Of a DNA stretch of 64,000 nucleotides, positions 13,400 through 25,003 are shown one piece after another. How positions within the stretch are numbered: position 1 is the first letter of the stretch; each line of letters opens with the position of its first letter. A model generated the notes under the pieces. The model did no database searches and was not told the DNA's origin. It saw only the letters and a list, made by a program, of their open reading frames with translations. The position numbers were made by a program, and so were the translations under genes. The stretch lies in NCBI RefSeq assembly GCF_027942865.1, contig NC_134510.1, positions 17,167,209-17,231,208 on the forward strand, in the 5' to 3' direction. The DNA is from Odontesthes bonariensis. Its lineage: Eukaryota > Chordata > Actinopteri > Atheriniformes > Atherinopsidae.

Positions 13400-13665
13400 A
13401 AGTGGGTCATCGGTGTGGTGGAGGGTGCATATGCAGCACGTGCTTGCTTTTCTTTTTTTTCTTCACTACAACTGAGGTGACAAATACCGTGTGCATGAGT
13501 ATGGTGATGACTGCATGTGGTTTTATGCTCGACTCATTTTGAAATACGTATTGAACAAAAGAAATGTATAAAACATTTATCCACAACATGTTATTCAAAA
13601 CATAAATCTTTAACACAAGATCTCTTTAACTTGTAAATCCATGTTGATTTTTTTTGTTTTTTGTG

Positions 13666-13671
13666 AATAAA
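13666..13671 (+). promoter_or_regulatory. Polyadenylation signal of receptor 2
   Basis: AATAAA lies about 270 bases after the receptor 2 stop codon and is followed by a genomic A-run at 13676-13692. It is the only clear signal in the 3' flank. Confidence 0.5.
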
Positions 13672-13692
13672 ATAGAAAAAAAAAAAAAAAAA

Positions 13693-14960
13693 GTCTTGGC
13701 AGTTCTTTCTCACTTCTTGGTTTGAGAGGAAAAAAATGGGCTCAACCAATCTTTTAACTGCTGTGTTTGTGTGTTTCTTTCTGAAAACTGTATTCCTCAG
13801 GATTCATTGTTCTTTTTTTATAAAAGAAATGCTGTTATCGTCATTTATGAGTATGATTTAACTTGAAAGCTGAATGCACATTCCTATTACTCAGTTCTAC
13901 ATAAACAGAATTTTTTTAGTGTACGGTCCTGCTATGTGAACTGAACTGAACCGAAACCTACTCTCCTAAACCTACATTTACTGGCACTGCCACACAGCTA
14001 CAGCTCAAACTGAAACAACAGGTAATGTCAAAATGTAGGCTGGGGACATTAATCCCTATGAAAACAGATTTACATATACCACATGAATACTAATAAACAT
14101 TTTAGGCATGAAAGTGATATTGCATGTGCAAAAAAAAAAGAAAGAAAAACCTTTTCTGTTGATTTTCCCCGATAGATCCAGCTCTCTCTCTCCTCCTATG
14201 TCGTCTATACAATAAATCCATGTAATTGCTATAGTATTTTAATAAGCTGCTCAGCTATGTGAGATAATTGTGGAATCCACTGCAGTGAATGTGAAAACAG
14301 AAGTTGCCTCTGCATTCTAACCATCTTTCTGGCCATCATGTCATTAGGGTCCTTTCTCTCTCCTGCTCTCACCGTTTCTCTCTGTCCTCCTCTCTTCCAG
14401 CATGCTATCATCCAAAATAAGCAAACACACAAACTAAACAGATTTAAAAGTCTGATTTGAGGTATAAACTGAGGCACTGCATTGTACAGGGTAATATTCA
14501 TTTTGATTAATGTAACAAATAGGCTATGCCAATAAGGTCCGGACACAACCTTCTCTGACTCTAGATGGAGTTAAAATTACTGACCCTAAATGTAACAACA
14601 AACACATCTGAAGAGTCCTCCAGAGAGGGAATATGATCTGCTGTTGAAAATATTAATTGGAAAACAAAGACTTGGCTTGTATCCATCAAGTATAGTAGGT
14701 ACTTGAGGCTAATTCTCCATAGAACATACCCTGTGAAGACTTTGTTTGCCAAATTTACTGAAATGGATCTGCAATGTACATTTTGTAAACACCATACACA
14801 AATAATAAAAAAAGATTTCTCTGAATGTGAGGTCTCCAGCAAATTCTGGTCAGACCTCAGGTCAAACTTCTCAATAGAAAAAAAAAAAAGCAGTGGATTT
14901 ATGCTGGCTCTTAAAGTGAAAGTAATCTGCTATTTTGAATACTCACAAGAGAACATATTT
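13693..14960. other. Intergenic DNA, no gene seen
   Basis: A/T-rich DNA between receptor 2 and the repeat block that starts at 14963. No exon, RNA gene or clear repeat family is recognisable. Confidence 0.5.
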
Positions 14961-14962
14961 AA

Positions 14963-15335
14963 GTCCATCCATCCATCCATCCATCCATCCATTTTCTATA
15001 CCCACTTAATCCAGCTGTCGGGTGGTGGGGGGCTGGAGCCTATCCAAGCGGTCATCGGGCGAGAGGCGGGGTACACCCTGGAGAGGTCGCCATCCATCAC
15101 AGGGCCACACAGAGACAAACCAGACAAACAACCACACACTCACACTCACTCCTTGGCACAATTTTACAGTCACCCATTAACCTAACATGCATGTCTTCGG
15201 ACAGTGGGAGGAAGCCGGAGTGAGAACCCACACATACTCGGGGGGGAACATGCAAACTCCACACAGAAAGGCCCCGGGTGGGGATCGAACCTGGAATCCT
15301 TTTGCTGTCAGGCGACAGTGCTAACCACTTTTAAG
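14963..15335 (-). mobile_element. SINE/LINE-type dispersed repeat with (TCCA)n tail
   Basis: It begins with a TCCA microsatellite (14963-14991). On the minus strand its far end reads AGTGGTTAGCACTGTCGCC and then GGTTCGATCC, which resemble tRNA A and B boxes. A related copy lies in the opposite orientation at 40650-40910, sharing the string ACAGCAAAAGG after the A box. Confidence 0.55.
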
Positions 15336-15339
15336 TAGT

Positions 15340-15752
15340 CATATTATGTATGTTAGGTTTTTAATAAGGCCGACTCCTGTGCTTCCTGTAGACTACTGCC
15401 TTTGCGCATTAACCTTGCCTTCCTGTGTTCCCAGTGCTGATTCCTTTGTTGTTCTCCCCGCTCTGGATTCCCTAGTTAAGTTATTCTCCTGTGGACCTAC
15501 CTGCTTCAACCTGCCTGCTTGCCCCACCGCTGACTGAGAGCCACTGCACCACAACCAGCATCCTCCCCTCCACTCTGGAACCCAACCAAGACTCTGTAAG
15601 AACAGATCAATACCTTTAGCTGGATAAATCACGCTCTGAGGACCTTCAGCAACCCTCTCCCTCTCGTCTCAGTTTCCCGTTCAGCTGGATCCTCCCTCTG
15701 GCTCCCCAAACCTCTTGCCTTTAAATAAACTTTGTCTTTTCCCCAAAGTTCC
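15340..15752 (+). repeat. Left part of an older repeat split by later insertions
   Basis: This C/T-rich segment carries AATAAA at about 15723 and ends AAAGTTCC at 15752. Sequence after 23049 resumes GTTCCCGGTGTCAGGG and then TCTGCACTTGGGTCC, in the style of fish retroelement 3' ends. The two parts appear to be one older element interrupted at GTTCC. Confidence 0.4.
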
Positions 15753-16199
15753 TGTCAGACATGGGCTTGAAAAAGGACTCAGATGCAGATAATCCAATTA
15801 GGCAGAGTTTATTAGATAATTCCAACCACTAATACGATGCGATGAAAATAATCAGCTATGAAAATGTAATTCTACATATGAAATAAAACCTAATAAACAA
15901 AAGAGGAAAAAACAACCAAAACTCACTCTGCTATGAGGAGGGCAATTAACTAAGAACTATAAACCAAAAATCACTCGCTAAGGAGGAAAAACAACTTCAT
16001 ACTAGAAACAAAAAATAAACAACTAAATGCACTCATAAAAAAACGGAGGCTCTACAAAATCTTGAAACGTTATCCATAACGAAAAATCACTCCTAAAGGA
16101 GGCTATCAAAAATGGCTATGAAAACTTAAGACTAGATTACAAAATTTACAAACAAAAAAAAATCACTCGCAAGGAGGCAAGGAATCGAGGCTTGGTAAA

Positions 16200-16608
16200 T
16201 GTTAAAATTGGCTTATTTAATAGACATGAGCCCAGTAGTTTTCCATAAAGGACATGAGACATGACCTTTACTGAGACTGACCCAGACAGAACAGGGAACC
16301 CTGAGATTCAGGTGCGAAAGGCACACACATACATTATTTGGATTACTCAGAGACATTATTTGGGTTAGTACAATTCATATCCAATCACATTTGATCAACA
16401 CGGGATCCACCGTGGGAAACTAGAAGAGATATATGCAACTTGTTACCGGAAATAAGGGGCTCTGTCTGACGGATTCCTGCGAGAGTTTTGTCATACTGAG
16501 ACCAGCGCTGAAATACTGCTCTTGTTGCCATACCAATAAACACTTCATTTTCACTTGAATTACTGCGGTCAGTTCTTGAGCCTCCTACTAAAAGAACCGA
16601 ATCTAATA
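16200..16608 (+). repeat. 5' LTR of the non-autonomous element
   Basis: It starts TGTTAAAATTGG and ends CGAATCTAATA. The polyadenylation signal AATAAA is at 16535-16540. The ends are TG...TA rather than the usual TG...CA, with weak inverted termini (TGTTA/TAATA). The boundary is fixed by comparison with the 3' LTR and by the GTAAA duplication. Confidence 0.88.
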
Positions 16609-16610
16609 AA

Positions 16611-16628
16611 TGGTGCCGTGACACGAGG
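16611..16628 (+). promoter_or_regulatory. Primer-binding site, tRNA-His-like
   Basis: TGGTGCCGTGAC followed by ACGAGG. The first 12 bases complement the 3' end of a tRNA-His acceptor stem with its CCA; the rest does not match. It starts two bases after the LTR end, the standard position. Confidence 0.65.
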
Positions 16629-19439
16629 TTTGAAGGCTAAAGGACCACCGTTCCGTGCGACCGACCCCGTGCGAGGGAGGACGCCTCGAGGTGATAGGAG
16701 AGACAGCTTTTTTCAGACAATCAGGCGCCAAGAAAAAAGGTGAGCAGAACACCACTTAATGACTAAATGTGAAATTTCTGCATATTGAATAACCTAAATG
16801 AAGTTGTCTGAATTAAGTTGTCCTCTGGTCATGGTAAATCCAAGTGTTAATGTACTGTCTGATGTTTGCATTGAATGGTAACACGACAAGTATTTAAACA
16901 CAGAGTTACACATAGGGAAAGTAAATAAGTGTCCTGACAAGTGAATTCGAACAAAGTGACAAGATAAATTCATTTTATAAATGAATGTCCCATGCGGGGA
17001 GCTTGTCTTCAAATTTTTTCCGTGCACTAATAGCTAAGTGTGACCAAGTAGTTTATAAAATCCCCAAATTGAGGGGGGTCAACTAGATAAATAAAATTAG
17101 TGGATTCCGACACGGAAGGGTTCTCCTCTGACGAAAGTTAGGACGAGGGATTGAGACTTCCGGTGTTCGAGGAAGTTTCCCGAAACAAAGTCGGATGTAC
17201 TCTATAAATTTATACTGTAGGACACAGGGTCAAATTTTTTAATTTTCATGCAACTGTGGGGTGGGGTTCGCCGCTCGAAGAAATTTGACTGCGCCAGCAG
17301 ATCTCGAGTGGTTTCTGTTCAATATTGGGGGTTGGTATAGATAAAAAGGGGGGAAAACGAGTGGCTGCGCGTGCTATACGGGTCGCTTTGTTTGGGGAAA
17401 TCAGTATTTTTATGGTGTGACCCAAAGTTTTGGAATAAACAAATGCTTTGATAAGTGGGGTAACCGAGAGGTGGAGCGCACAGAACACAGCGTTCTGCGT
17501 AGAAGTTTCTTCACTACTTTCAGCATTTGGGCAATTACGTCTTCCATATAGGCTACTTTGAATAACACGTGTATAACTTTTGAATATGTCACAAAAAGTG
17601 AATGAAAGATGGAAGAAAATGGTCCCGAGGTGAGAAGAAAAACGAGGGACAGATAAATTGGACTGGAGAAATGCAGAAAAAAGAGTGTGCGAGTTTGCTC
17701 CACTGAGGCTGAGTGTGTGTGTTCAAAATGTTTTCAAAACAAACGAGAGACTAAGAATCAAGCACATGCAGGATACAGAAGGAAAAAGTTGATATATGAT
17801 ATATTTGATCCCAAAGTTTATTGACAAAAGTTAATAATTTTGTTTTTCAGCATCAAAGCACTAATAAGAGACCTATAAGAAAGAATTAACAGATTTGGAG
17901 GCTTGACCTGAGGCCTGAAGTTACTAACTAAAGATCAGCTGTGCAGCAGCATTACAGGAATAATGAATAATAAATAATGAAAAGCCTCAAATGCTTTTTG
18001 AGCCATAATATTCCCAAGTTAATTTTATAGTTGTTCTCTTTATCATAAATGCGCACACCCTAAGATTGTCTTTTCTTTCTCTCATTCAGCCCTGAGAGTG
18101 AGAACAATCCAAACAGACTCTGGGTGATCATTGGCCTGAGTTTATAATGATATACTGCTTATAATAGAGGTTTAAGTTTGTATTAGAGCAAATAATATTA
18201 ATTCATCCATCTATTTTAAAATGCATATGATTAGGAAAGACACCAAAGTATGTAGATAAACTGAAAACAGCTTTACAATGAAAAAATCGCAGAGATGAGA
18301 TAAGAAACAATAAATCCAGGAAGAACAGTGTTTGAGACATTCATACAAATTGTTGCTGAAATAGGATTTAACAGCTCTCTTAAAAAGCGAAAGTCATAAA
18401 CACAAGCAGAGTGTTTAGGAGATTTGCTCCTTTAATTAAAATACAACCTGAAAAAATGTTCTCCACCTGAAACAGGACTGAGAGCAGGCAGTCAGACCAA
18501 ATGACATAAGTTAAAAGGAAAAAACAGGATTTAGGATTTAATATCGCAGCCAGACGGTCAGATGTCAAACAATTTGATAACATATTAAAGTTATTGAGGC
18601 TTAGCCTTTATTCTTATTAGGAGATATTAACTTGACTTTAAAATTTTAGCTGCTCGGAATTTCCTCTGCCTCAGGTCACCAATTCGGAGTAAATAGTTAT
18701 CACCAATATTTAGATTCAAACTAAACCATTTGACTATTTAACTAAATCATTTAACTACTTAACTGCAACAGATTTATGAAACAATTAATATGCTAACTTA
18801 ATAAAGCAGCAAAGTGCTTCATAGAAGTTTGGATAGATTAGGGCATTGGGAGAATAGCAACAGGACAGCTGCAGCAAAGACTGAGCCATAACAAGACAAG
18901 TCAAGGTTTGTTTTTATGGCGAATTTAAAAACAGTGAGCAGAGTGCAACTTAGTTAGCCAAAATAAAGATCTATGCAGACACAGACTTAATTTGGCTGAA
19001 GCTATCCCTATTATGCATTATATTATGCATTATTTAACCTACTATGTTATATGATATATAATATATGACCTATATATGAATGTTTTCAGGTGGTCCCACA
19101 TGAGGCCTGGACGAGGAGAAAATACCCTGTCCATAGCTTCTTTGGGACACTAGGAGATATTGTGTGAATGTGGAAAAATTTGGGTTGCCAAGCGACAGCC
19201 ATGGTGAGTGGGGGCTGAGGAGTTCCCAAAGGGGGTGTTCCCAAAGGGGGCACTAACGGCTTGGGGGACATGGGCTACCTGAGGGAGAAGGAGAAGGACG
19301 CCAATAGGTGGCGTGATGGAAATTCAAACTGTGCTGAGTCAGTGCCTGTGGTTGAAAGAAAAAGGATATGAATGGGATGAATGAAATGTTCTGTAATTAG
19401 GTGTTTTGGGTCATCGGAAGACGTTCCATTAGAGATGAC

Positions 19440-19660
19440 CAGAAAGTTTTTAATCTACTACACTAAATCGATCAATCAATCAGACGTTATTTATATAGCA
19501 GTTTATATAGCACTTCTCAACCCAAGAAAATATAGAACAAAGACCTTTCAGATCAAACGAAGCAGTGAAACCCAAGGCCACATACAGACACATGCACACT
19601 CACATATAAAGCCACGCACACACACGCCACACATACTGGAAACAGGGACCACAATGTGAT
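19440..19660 (-). repeat. L2-like LINE 3' tail fragment inside the LTR element
   Basis: The sequence around ATCAATCAATCAGACG and TTATTTATATAGCA is typical of the 3' ends of fish L2-like LINEs read in reverse, followed by a CA-rich stretch. It lies in the element's non-coding interior and suggests part of that interior was acquired from other repeats. Confidence 0.4.
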
Positions 19661-21792
19661 CCTCAAAGAAAAATAAAGGATGAATTAGGATAAATAAAGA
19701 AATAAAATTGAACTAGGCTTTTAATATCTGTATGGAAACATGTTACGGTTAGGAACAGCTCTGATGTCACACCGTTGGTACCACATGAGGTGTTTCTGAT
19801 TCAATTAGAACCGGAAAAAACTTAATGCTGATCCTGAACTGTCTGTGTACGGCTCAGCATAAAAAAAAAAAACACAGCCACTTGTAAAAACTAAACAACA
19901 TTATTACTAACTAACAAGTAAGAATAAAGCAGGTTATGCTGAAATTTTATTTTTAACGCTCTGACCTGAATTCAGAGAGGACAGAAAATATTTATCCTAA
20001 ACAACTTAATCAGTTCGTCATTTGAAAAATGTCTGCTTTCTTAATGCTGTGCTGCTCCCAAGATGAGATCTAACCATAAATATTTCTGTCCTGCAGCAAA
20101 CAACAACACAGGAGGAGAAACTGCAGTGGAGCAGTTCGGCAATTAATTAACAATTAATCATTCAAACTTCTCAAGTTTTCCCAAAAATTCTGTGTGTGTT
20201 TGTGTCTTCTTTTGCATTAAGACTTCCCGGACCTGGAAGAGGAAGACATGGATCAAACTCATAATATGAAGACCACTGTTTGTATACTTAGGCCTAAATG
20301 AAGACATGAGGTTTGCTTGAGCAAACCCAGAAATGCGATATATGTTTGTCATCTGTTGTCATCTGGTGTCGTTTGTTGTCATTTGTTGTCCTAACCTGTG
20401 GTGTCTGGAGTTGATTGTTGTTTATGTGTTGTCATGGTCCCGAAACTGTCTAACGATTTTTCCACAGCAGAATAAATGGATGATGCAGAATTTCTCATGA
20501 ATATTGGACAGCAAGTAGATGAGAATTCTCGTATTATCCTAAAAGCAAGGAGGATACCATATGTGCTGATGTTGAGGTTAATCGTGAGGATGTGTTTCCC
20601 TAATAATTTGAAGTTTTTCACAGCAAAAGAAAGGTGATGGTACTGGATTTCTCATTAAGGCTGCACAGCAGGTTGATGACTATTCTAGTTCCTTAAAGCA
20701 AGGGTTATACCAACTGGCCAGTTGTTTTGTTTTGGGTTCTGTTTATTTTGTTATTTCTTTGATTTTCTTTGGTTTTGTTTATTTTGACTTTGGTTTTGTT
20801 TGGGGTCCATATGAAAAATAAATAAATAAAGAATGAATTGGGCATTGAAATTGAACCTTTCAAAGAGAGATACCCTAGTATAGAAATACAGTGCAAATGA
20901 CATTTTGCACTACTGCGCTGCGAGATTTGCTAATATTATTCCACAGATTCAGAACCACTACAGGACGTACGGCCGGAGGACTCATAAGCTTGAGTTCTGG
21001 GAGGCCTTTCCCATCATGCCAAGATGATGGTGGAGAACTACACAACGAAATTGTCACAAAAGAAAATTAGTTAGGGAGAGGGATGCTGAATATCCCTCAA
21101 GGAAGCGATGTACTGGTGACCTCTCCTTCCAAGATTAGTTCCGGATCAGAATGCTGAACAGACGTTCAGCCAAGAGGAAAACAGAGCACCGACAGGATTG
21201 GACCACAAGAGACCACACGACTCGTCATGTGGTCATCTAAGAAAGATATATAATTTAAAAGAAAAGTTAATCATAATTGTTCAAGAGGCTAATATACTCA
21301 TATAGTCGAGCCTTGGTTAAATTTATATGTGTTGTGTTTCATTTTTAAAGTGTGTAGCTAATTCCTCTTAAAGGGTGATAATGAATCATTGTTAGAATGT
21401 CAATTGCCAGTGGGGTGACTCGGCTGTTTGGAGCGGGACCTTAGACTTTGAACGGTAATAAGTTGGTCGGTCGCCAAGTGCAACTAGGGGCCATAGGTGA
21501 GTTTTTCCCGGATACATCGGGTTTTCGCTCCTATTCGCTGCAAACGGTGGACGAACCTGCTGGTAATGTTAATTGCCTTATACAATGTTTGAGTGTCAGT
21601 AGAATAGAAATGATGAGAAATTTTTTGATTAATCAGTGTTGTGTTGTTATGGTACTTATGGGGAAGCAAGGCCTTGCTAGCCACATAAGGTTTTAGGCCA
21701 TTATGAACAAAGAGTCCACACAGCGTGGGTTCGGGGCCACATACATACAATACATATAGCAAATTATTATTTTCTACATATAATCTATTAAG

Positions 21793-22066
21793 AAATGTGC
21801 TCATTTGCGGAGTTATTATCAGTTGAGTGGGGAAGGTTTTAAACTTACTAGAAAAGAGTCTCTGTTTCTAGAATCTTGATTAATACTCCTGATATAGAAG
21901 GTTTTGCTAAAGCATCAGAATTATTTTCTAAATGTGCTCATTTGCAGAGTTATAATCAGTGACTTATGAAGGTCTTAACCCTCTCGGAAAGAGGTTCTGT
22001 TCCGAGTAAAATGATGGAATAGTCCGGATTTGAAGGTGTAGCTTAAGCATTAGAATTATGTTTACT
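21793..22066 (+). repeat. Two diverged ~135-bp units with conserved hairpins
   Basis: Unit 1 (21793-about 21929) and unit 2 (21930-about 22066) both start AAATGTGCTCATTTGC and both end near CAGAATTAT or TAGAATTAT. Each contains a hairpin at the same offset: 21848-21871 and 21983-22006. Stem arms are CTAGAAA/TTTCTAG in unit 1 and CTCGGAA/TTCCGAG in unit 2, so two base pairs have changed with compensation. The 10-base apical part (AGAGTCTCTG, AGAGGTTCTG) can pair AGA with TCT, leaving a three-base loop and one bulged G in both. Each unit also has a short palindrome further on (GCTAAAGC, GCTTAAGC). The position, shortly before the 3' LTR, suggests a cis-acting RNA element. Confidence 0.65.
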
Positions 22067-22342
22067 ATTTCCATGCCTGTGCAACGAAGACTTGCTTGCT
22101 GCTTTAATTGCAATGATGAACAGCTTACACATGAGCTTACATAATAACACATGAAGTCACATCAAAAGGGGGATGACAGACGTCTCCTAACTGGTTGTGC
22201 TACATCTCAAAAGGTAAGTGGCTCTTGCAGTTTGGGGGGTGCTAAAGTCTTGCTACTGCTAATACAGATGTGACACAATACAGAAGATTACATTCCTACC
22301 TCAGTTATTTGACTGAATTAGTTGAAATGATAAAATCACTTC

Positions 22343-22353
22343 AAAAGGGGGAT
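22343..22353 (+). promoter_or_regulatory. Polypurine tract
   Basis: AAAAGGGGGA immediately precedes the 3' LTR start at 22354, the standard place for plus-strand priming. Confidence 0.7.
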
Positions 22354-22762
22354 TGTTAAAATTGGCTTATTTAATAGACATGAGCCCAGTAGTTTTCCAT
22401 AAAGGACATGAGACATGACCTTTACTGAGACTGACCCAGACAGAACAGGGAACCCTGAGATTCAGGTGCGAAAGGCACACACATACATTATTTGGATTAC
22501 TCAGAGACATTATTTGGGTTAGTACAATTCATATCCAATCACATTTGATCAACACGGGATCCACCGTGGGAAACTAGAAGAGATATATGCAACTTGTTAC
22601 CGGAAATAAGGGGCTCTGTCTGACGGATTCCTGCGAGAGTTTTGTCATACTGAGACCAGCGCTGAAATACTGCTCTTGTTGCCATACCAATAAACACTTC
22701 ATTTTCACTTGAATTACTGCGGTCAGTTCTTGAGCCTCCTACTAAAAGAACCGAATCTAATA
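22354..22762 (+). repeat. 3' LTR of the non-autonomous element
   Basis: Same length and, by eye, same sequence as 16200-16608 at a constant offset of 6154. AATAAA is at 22689-22694. The target duplication GTAAA follows at 22763. Confidence 0.88.
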
Positions 22763-23862
22763 GTAAACGAACGAGCAAGGCAAGGCAATCTGTGACTGTG
22801 GCAGGCTTGGTTGATCGACAAAACGAAACACTCAGGCACAAGACAAAGGGAGACGCAGACTATAAGACACATGAGGGCAATGGGAAACAGGTGGACACAA
22901 TCAGGAATCAGGGAAGACACTCCAACAGATGACACATGAGGAAGGGCAAGTGACCTGAAACAAGAGGAGAGTTACTCTTCAAAATAAAACCGGAAATGAC
23001 AAAACATGGAGACAAGACAAAAACCCCAACTTGACCTCACCGTGTGACAGTTCCCGGTGTCAGGGTCTGCACTTGGGTCCTTTTTGTGAGCCAGCTCGGC
23101 ACTAGCCTTGACATTTTGTAGACTTCATTACTGTAAATACATCTGGAGTCTTACAAACATTTAGCCCCCTTTTTGTTTTTGTTTTAATTGCACAGCATCG
23201 TAAATAATGTTCAAAAGATTTTGACACAATCACGTTATATATACGCACTATTATGCTGTTATGGGTAGGCTATCTACAGTATTAGATTTCTTAGAGAGTG
23301 CAGAGTTTGGGTTCTTTTAAAAGCCAGAATGTAAGTATGAAACTCCAAATTCTAACTCAAAACAGATCAGTTAGGCTGTACGGACAGAGTTACATCACCA
23401 CAGCTCCGTCTATGGAGACGGTTTACTCACCTGTCTCACCTCGTCAAACTCTAAATCCTCAGCCAGTGTTAAATCTCTTTCTCGGCTTTCCACACAGTCC
23501 CACTCTCCACCGCTGGAACCCAGCTGGCTCACACCCCCGTAGCTCAAATACTCTGGGCCACAAGTAAGAAGTATCCAGTTTCTCTGAACTGTCATCCAGT
23601 CACACTCTACCTGCCAACGCTATCTTTGCCTCCCTTCATGGCCATCAGCGTGGCCTCTAGGCCCAGCCCAAATCAGCCCAATCAGTCTCTCATCTTCCAT
23701 CTTTTCATTGCTCACTGTATATAAATATTTCAAACTCATTACCTGCTGTCTGAGTCTGCTTACTGGCTCCATAAAATGTGTGAAAATATTTGTACAACTT
23801 TAAAACTTTACAGTTTTTGTGAAACTACTACATTTTGCGTTGTGGACCTCGTTATCACTTAG

Positions 23863-24045
23863 ACCAGGGATGTCCAAAGTCGGTCCTCGAGGGCCGCTAT
23901 CCTGCAGGTTTTAGATGTTGCCCTGCTTCAACACACCTGATTCAGATTAAATGGATCTCTTTAACAGATTGTCAACTTCTGTATGATCTGAATCAGGTGT
24001 GTTGAAGCAGGGCAACATCTAAAACCTGCTGGACAGCGGCCCATC
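23863..24045. mobile_element. Foldback MITE in duplication unit A
   Basis: Long inverted arms at 23901-23946 and 23985-24029 (CTGATTCAGAT against ATCTGAATCAG, continuing outward) form a near-perfect hairpin about 45 bases long. The left end, CAGGGATGTCCAAAG, is a common fish hAT-type MITE end; the right end is truncated or altered. Unit B has different sequence at this place, so the element inserted after the duplication or was lost from B. Confidence 0.6.
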
Positions 24046-25003
24046 TCTGAACACTTGATGCCTTTTACTTTTAGGTATTCAAGGTACTTAACTGAATTTA
24101 TTTGATATTATTCAGCAATTATACAAACGTGTGTGTGTGTGTGTGCTCATGTTTTTCTGTACTTGTGGGGATGAAAAGGTAAATCTGCACATTTAAGGGT
24201 TTTTCTTAGAGTCAACCCCTGGTTTATATGATTGGTTGGAGTTGGGTTAACATTCTGGTTATGCATTCAGTAGTGATGGTTAGGGAATGCACTGTATCGA
24301 TGACTGAACCCTATGAAGATCAAAAGACTGCGATGCGTCGGTCTGTGTGGTACGGTGCATTTTAAAGGTGTGAAGGGAAGGATATTTGCAAACCTTTCAG
24401 TCACAGAATCATTTTCATCCCGTCATTCTTTGCAGCTCGTTGACAAGTGTGATGTAGTAAGTCCCTGTGTTAATGCAACAACAATCCATCCAACCCGTGA
24501 ATGTTTGGTCGTCCGGCTCCACAGTTCAAACACTGACTCTATCAAAATGTTTGATACAGATGTGTGAAATGTAATAGTCTCATTATAGCTTGAGCTTTAC
24601 ATGTCAGATGTTTACCCCAGTCAGAGAAAGCAGTTAACTTCCTTTATGGTGTGCCGTTTTGAAACAACTTTCAAAAGTACTGTATATAGACTGTTTCAGT
24701 GGTATCACTTCTCTTGTGCAAATAAACCAGCACACAGAGCTCTGCAAGCCGCCAATGGTGTGCGTCTGCAGATCTGGTCAAATTCTCCGTGGATGTTTCC
24801 AAGCATACATATGTGGACTTGTGGTTCTGTATCCGCAGGTGCAACTAACCAAACATCTCGTATATTAGGTTGGTTTGGGGAGGGGACATTATTTAAAGAG
24901 GTGACTAAACCATTTCACACTGTGTTAGGTGTGTGATCATATCAGACGCAGGGCTGATAACATTTTTGATTAGTTTCTCTGTCTCAGCATCTCATAAGCC
25001 AGA

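Larger units (their letters stand above)
16200..22762 (+). mobile_element. Non-autonomous LTR retrotransposon, identical LTRs, no gag/pol
   Basis: The LTRs are 16200-16608 and 22354-22762, both 409 bases, and they read as identical by eye. The 5-bp target duplication is GTAAA (16195-16199 and 22763-22767). A primer-binding site starts two bases after the 5' LTR, and a purine tract AAAAGGGGGA lies directly before the 3' LTR. The 5.7 kb interior has no open frame longer than about 110 codons and no reverse transcriptase, protease, integrase or envelope motif. The element therefore has all the cis signals and no proteins, and must have been copied by a partner element elsewhere. Identical LTRs imply a recent insertion. 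Family (ERV-like or Gypsy-like) is not decided; the 5-bp duplication and primer site allow either. Confidence 0.85.
15753..23049. mobile_element. Solo LTR, split by a younger LTR element
   Basis: The left end is TGTCAGACATGG (15753) and the right end is ACCGTGTGACA (23049), so it has TG...CA ends with TGTCA/TGACA inverted termini. It is flanked by a 5-bp direct repeat GTTCC (15748-15752 and 23050-23054). Without the younger insertion the element is about 730 bases (15753-16199 plus 22768-23049) and has no coding capacity, which fits a solo LTR. The left part carries irregular repeats around AATCACTCGC...AAGGAGG. Confidence 0.6.

Noticed and set aside
14968-14991. CRISPR-like short repeats
   Set aside because: A TCCA microsatellite in a eukaryotic repeat; no spacers.
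23298-23595. Short opposing frames after the nested repeat block
   Set aside because: No motifs and no splice context; probably the remainder of the outer repeat or its flank.
24313-24567. 84-codon frame, nearly identical at 30214-30468
   Set aside because: It lies in the shared upstream block of the receptor duplication. Its conservation is explained by the duplication itself, and it has no domain, signal peptide or splice context.
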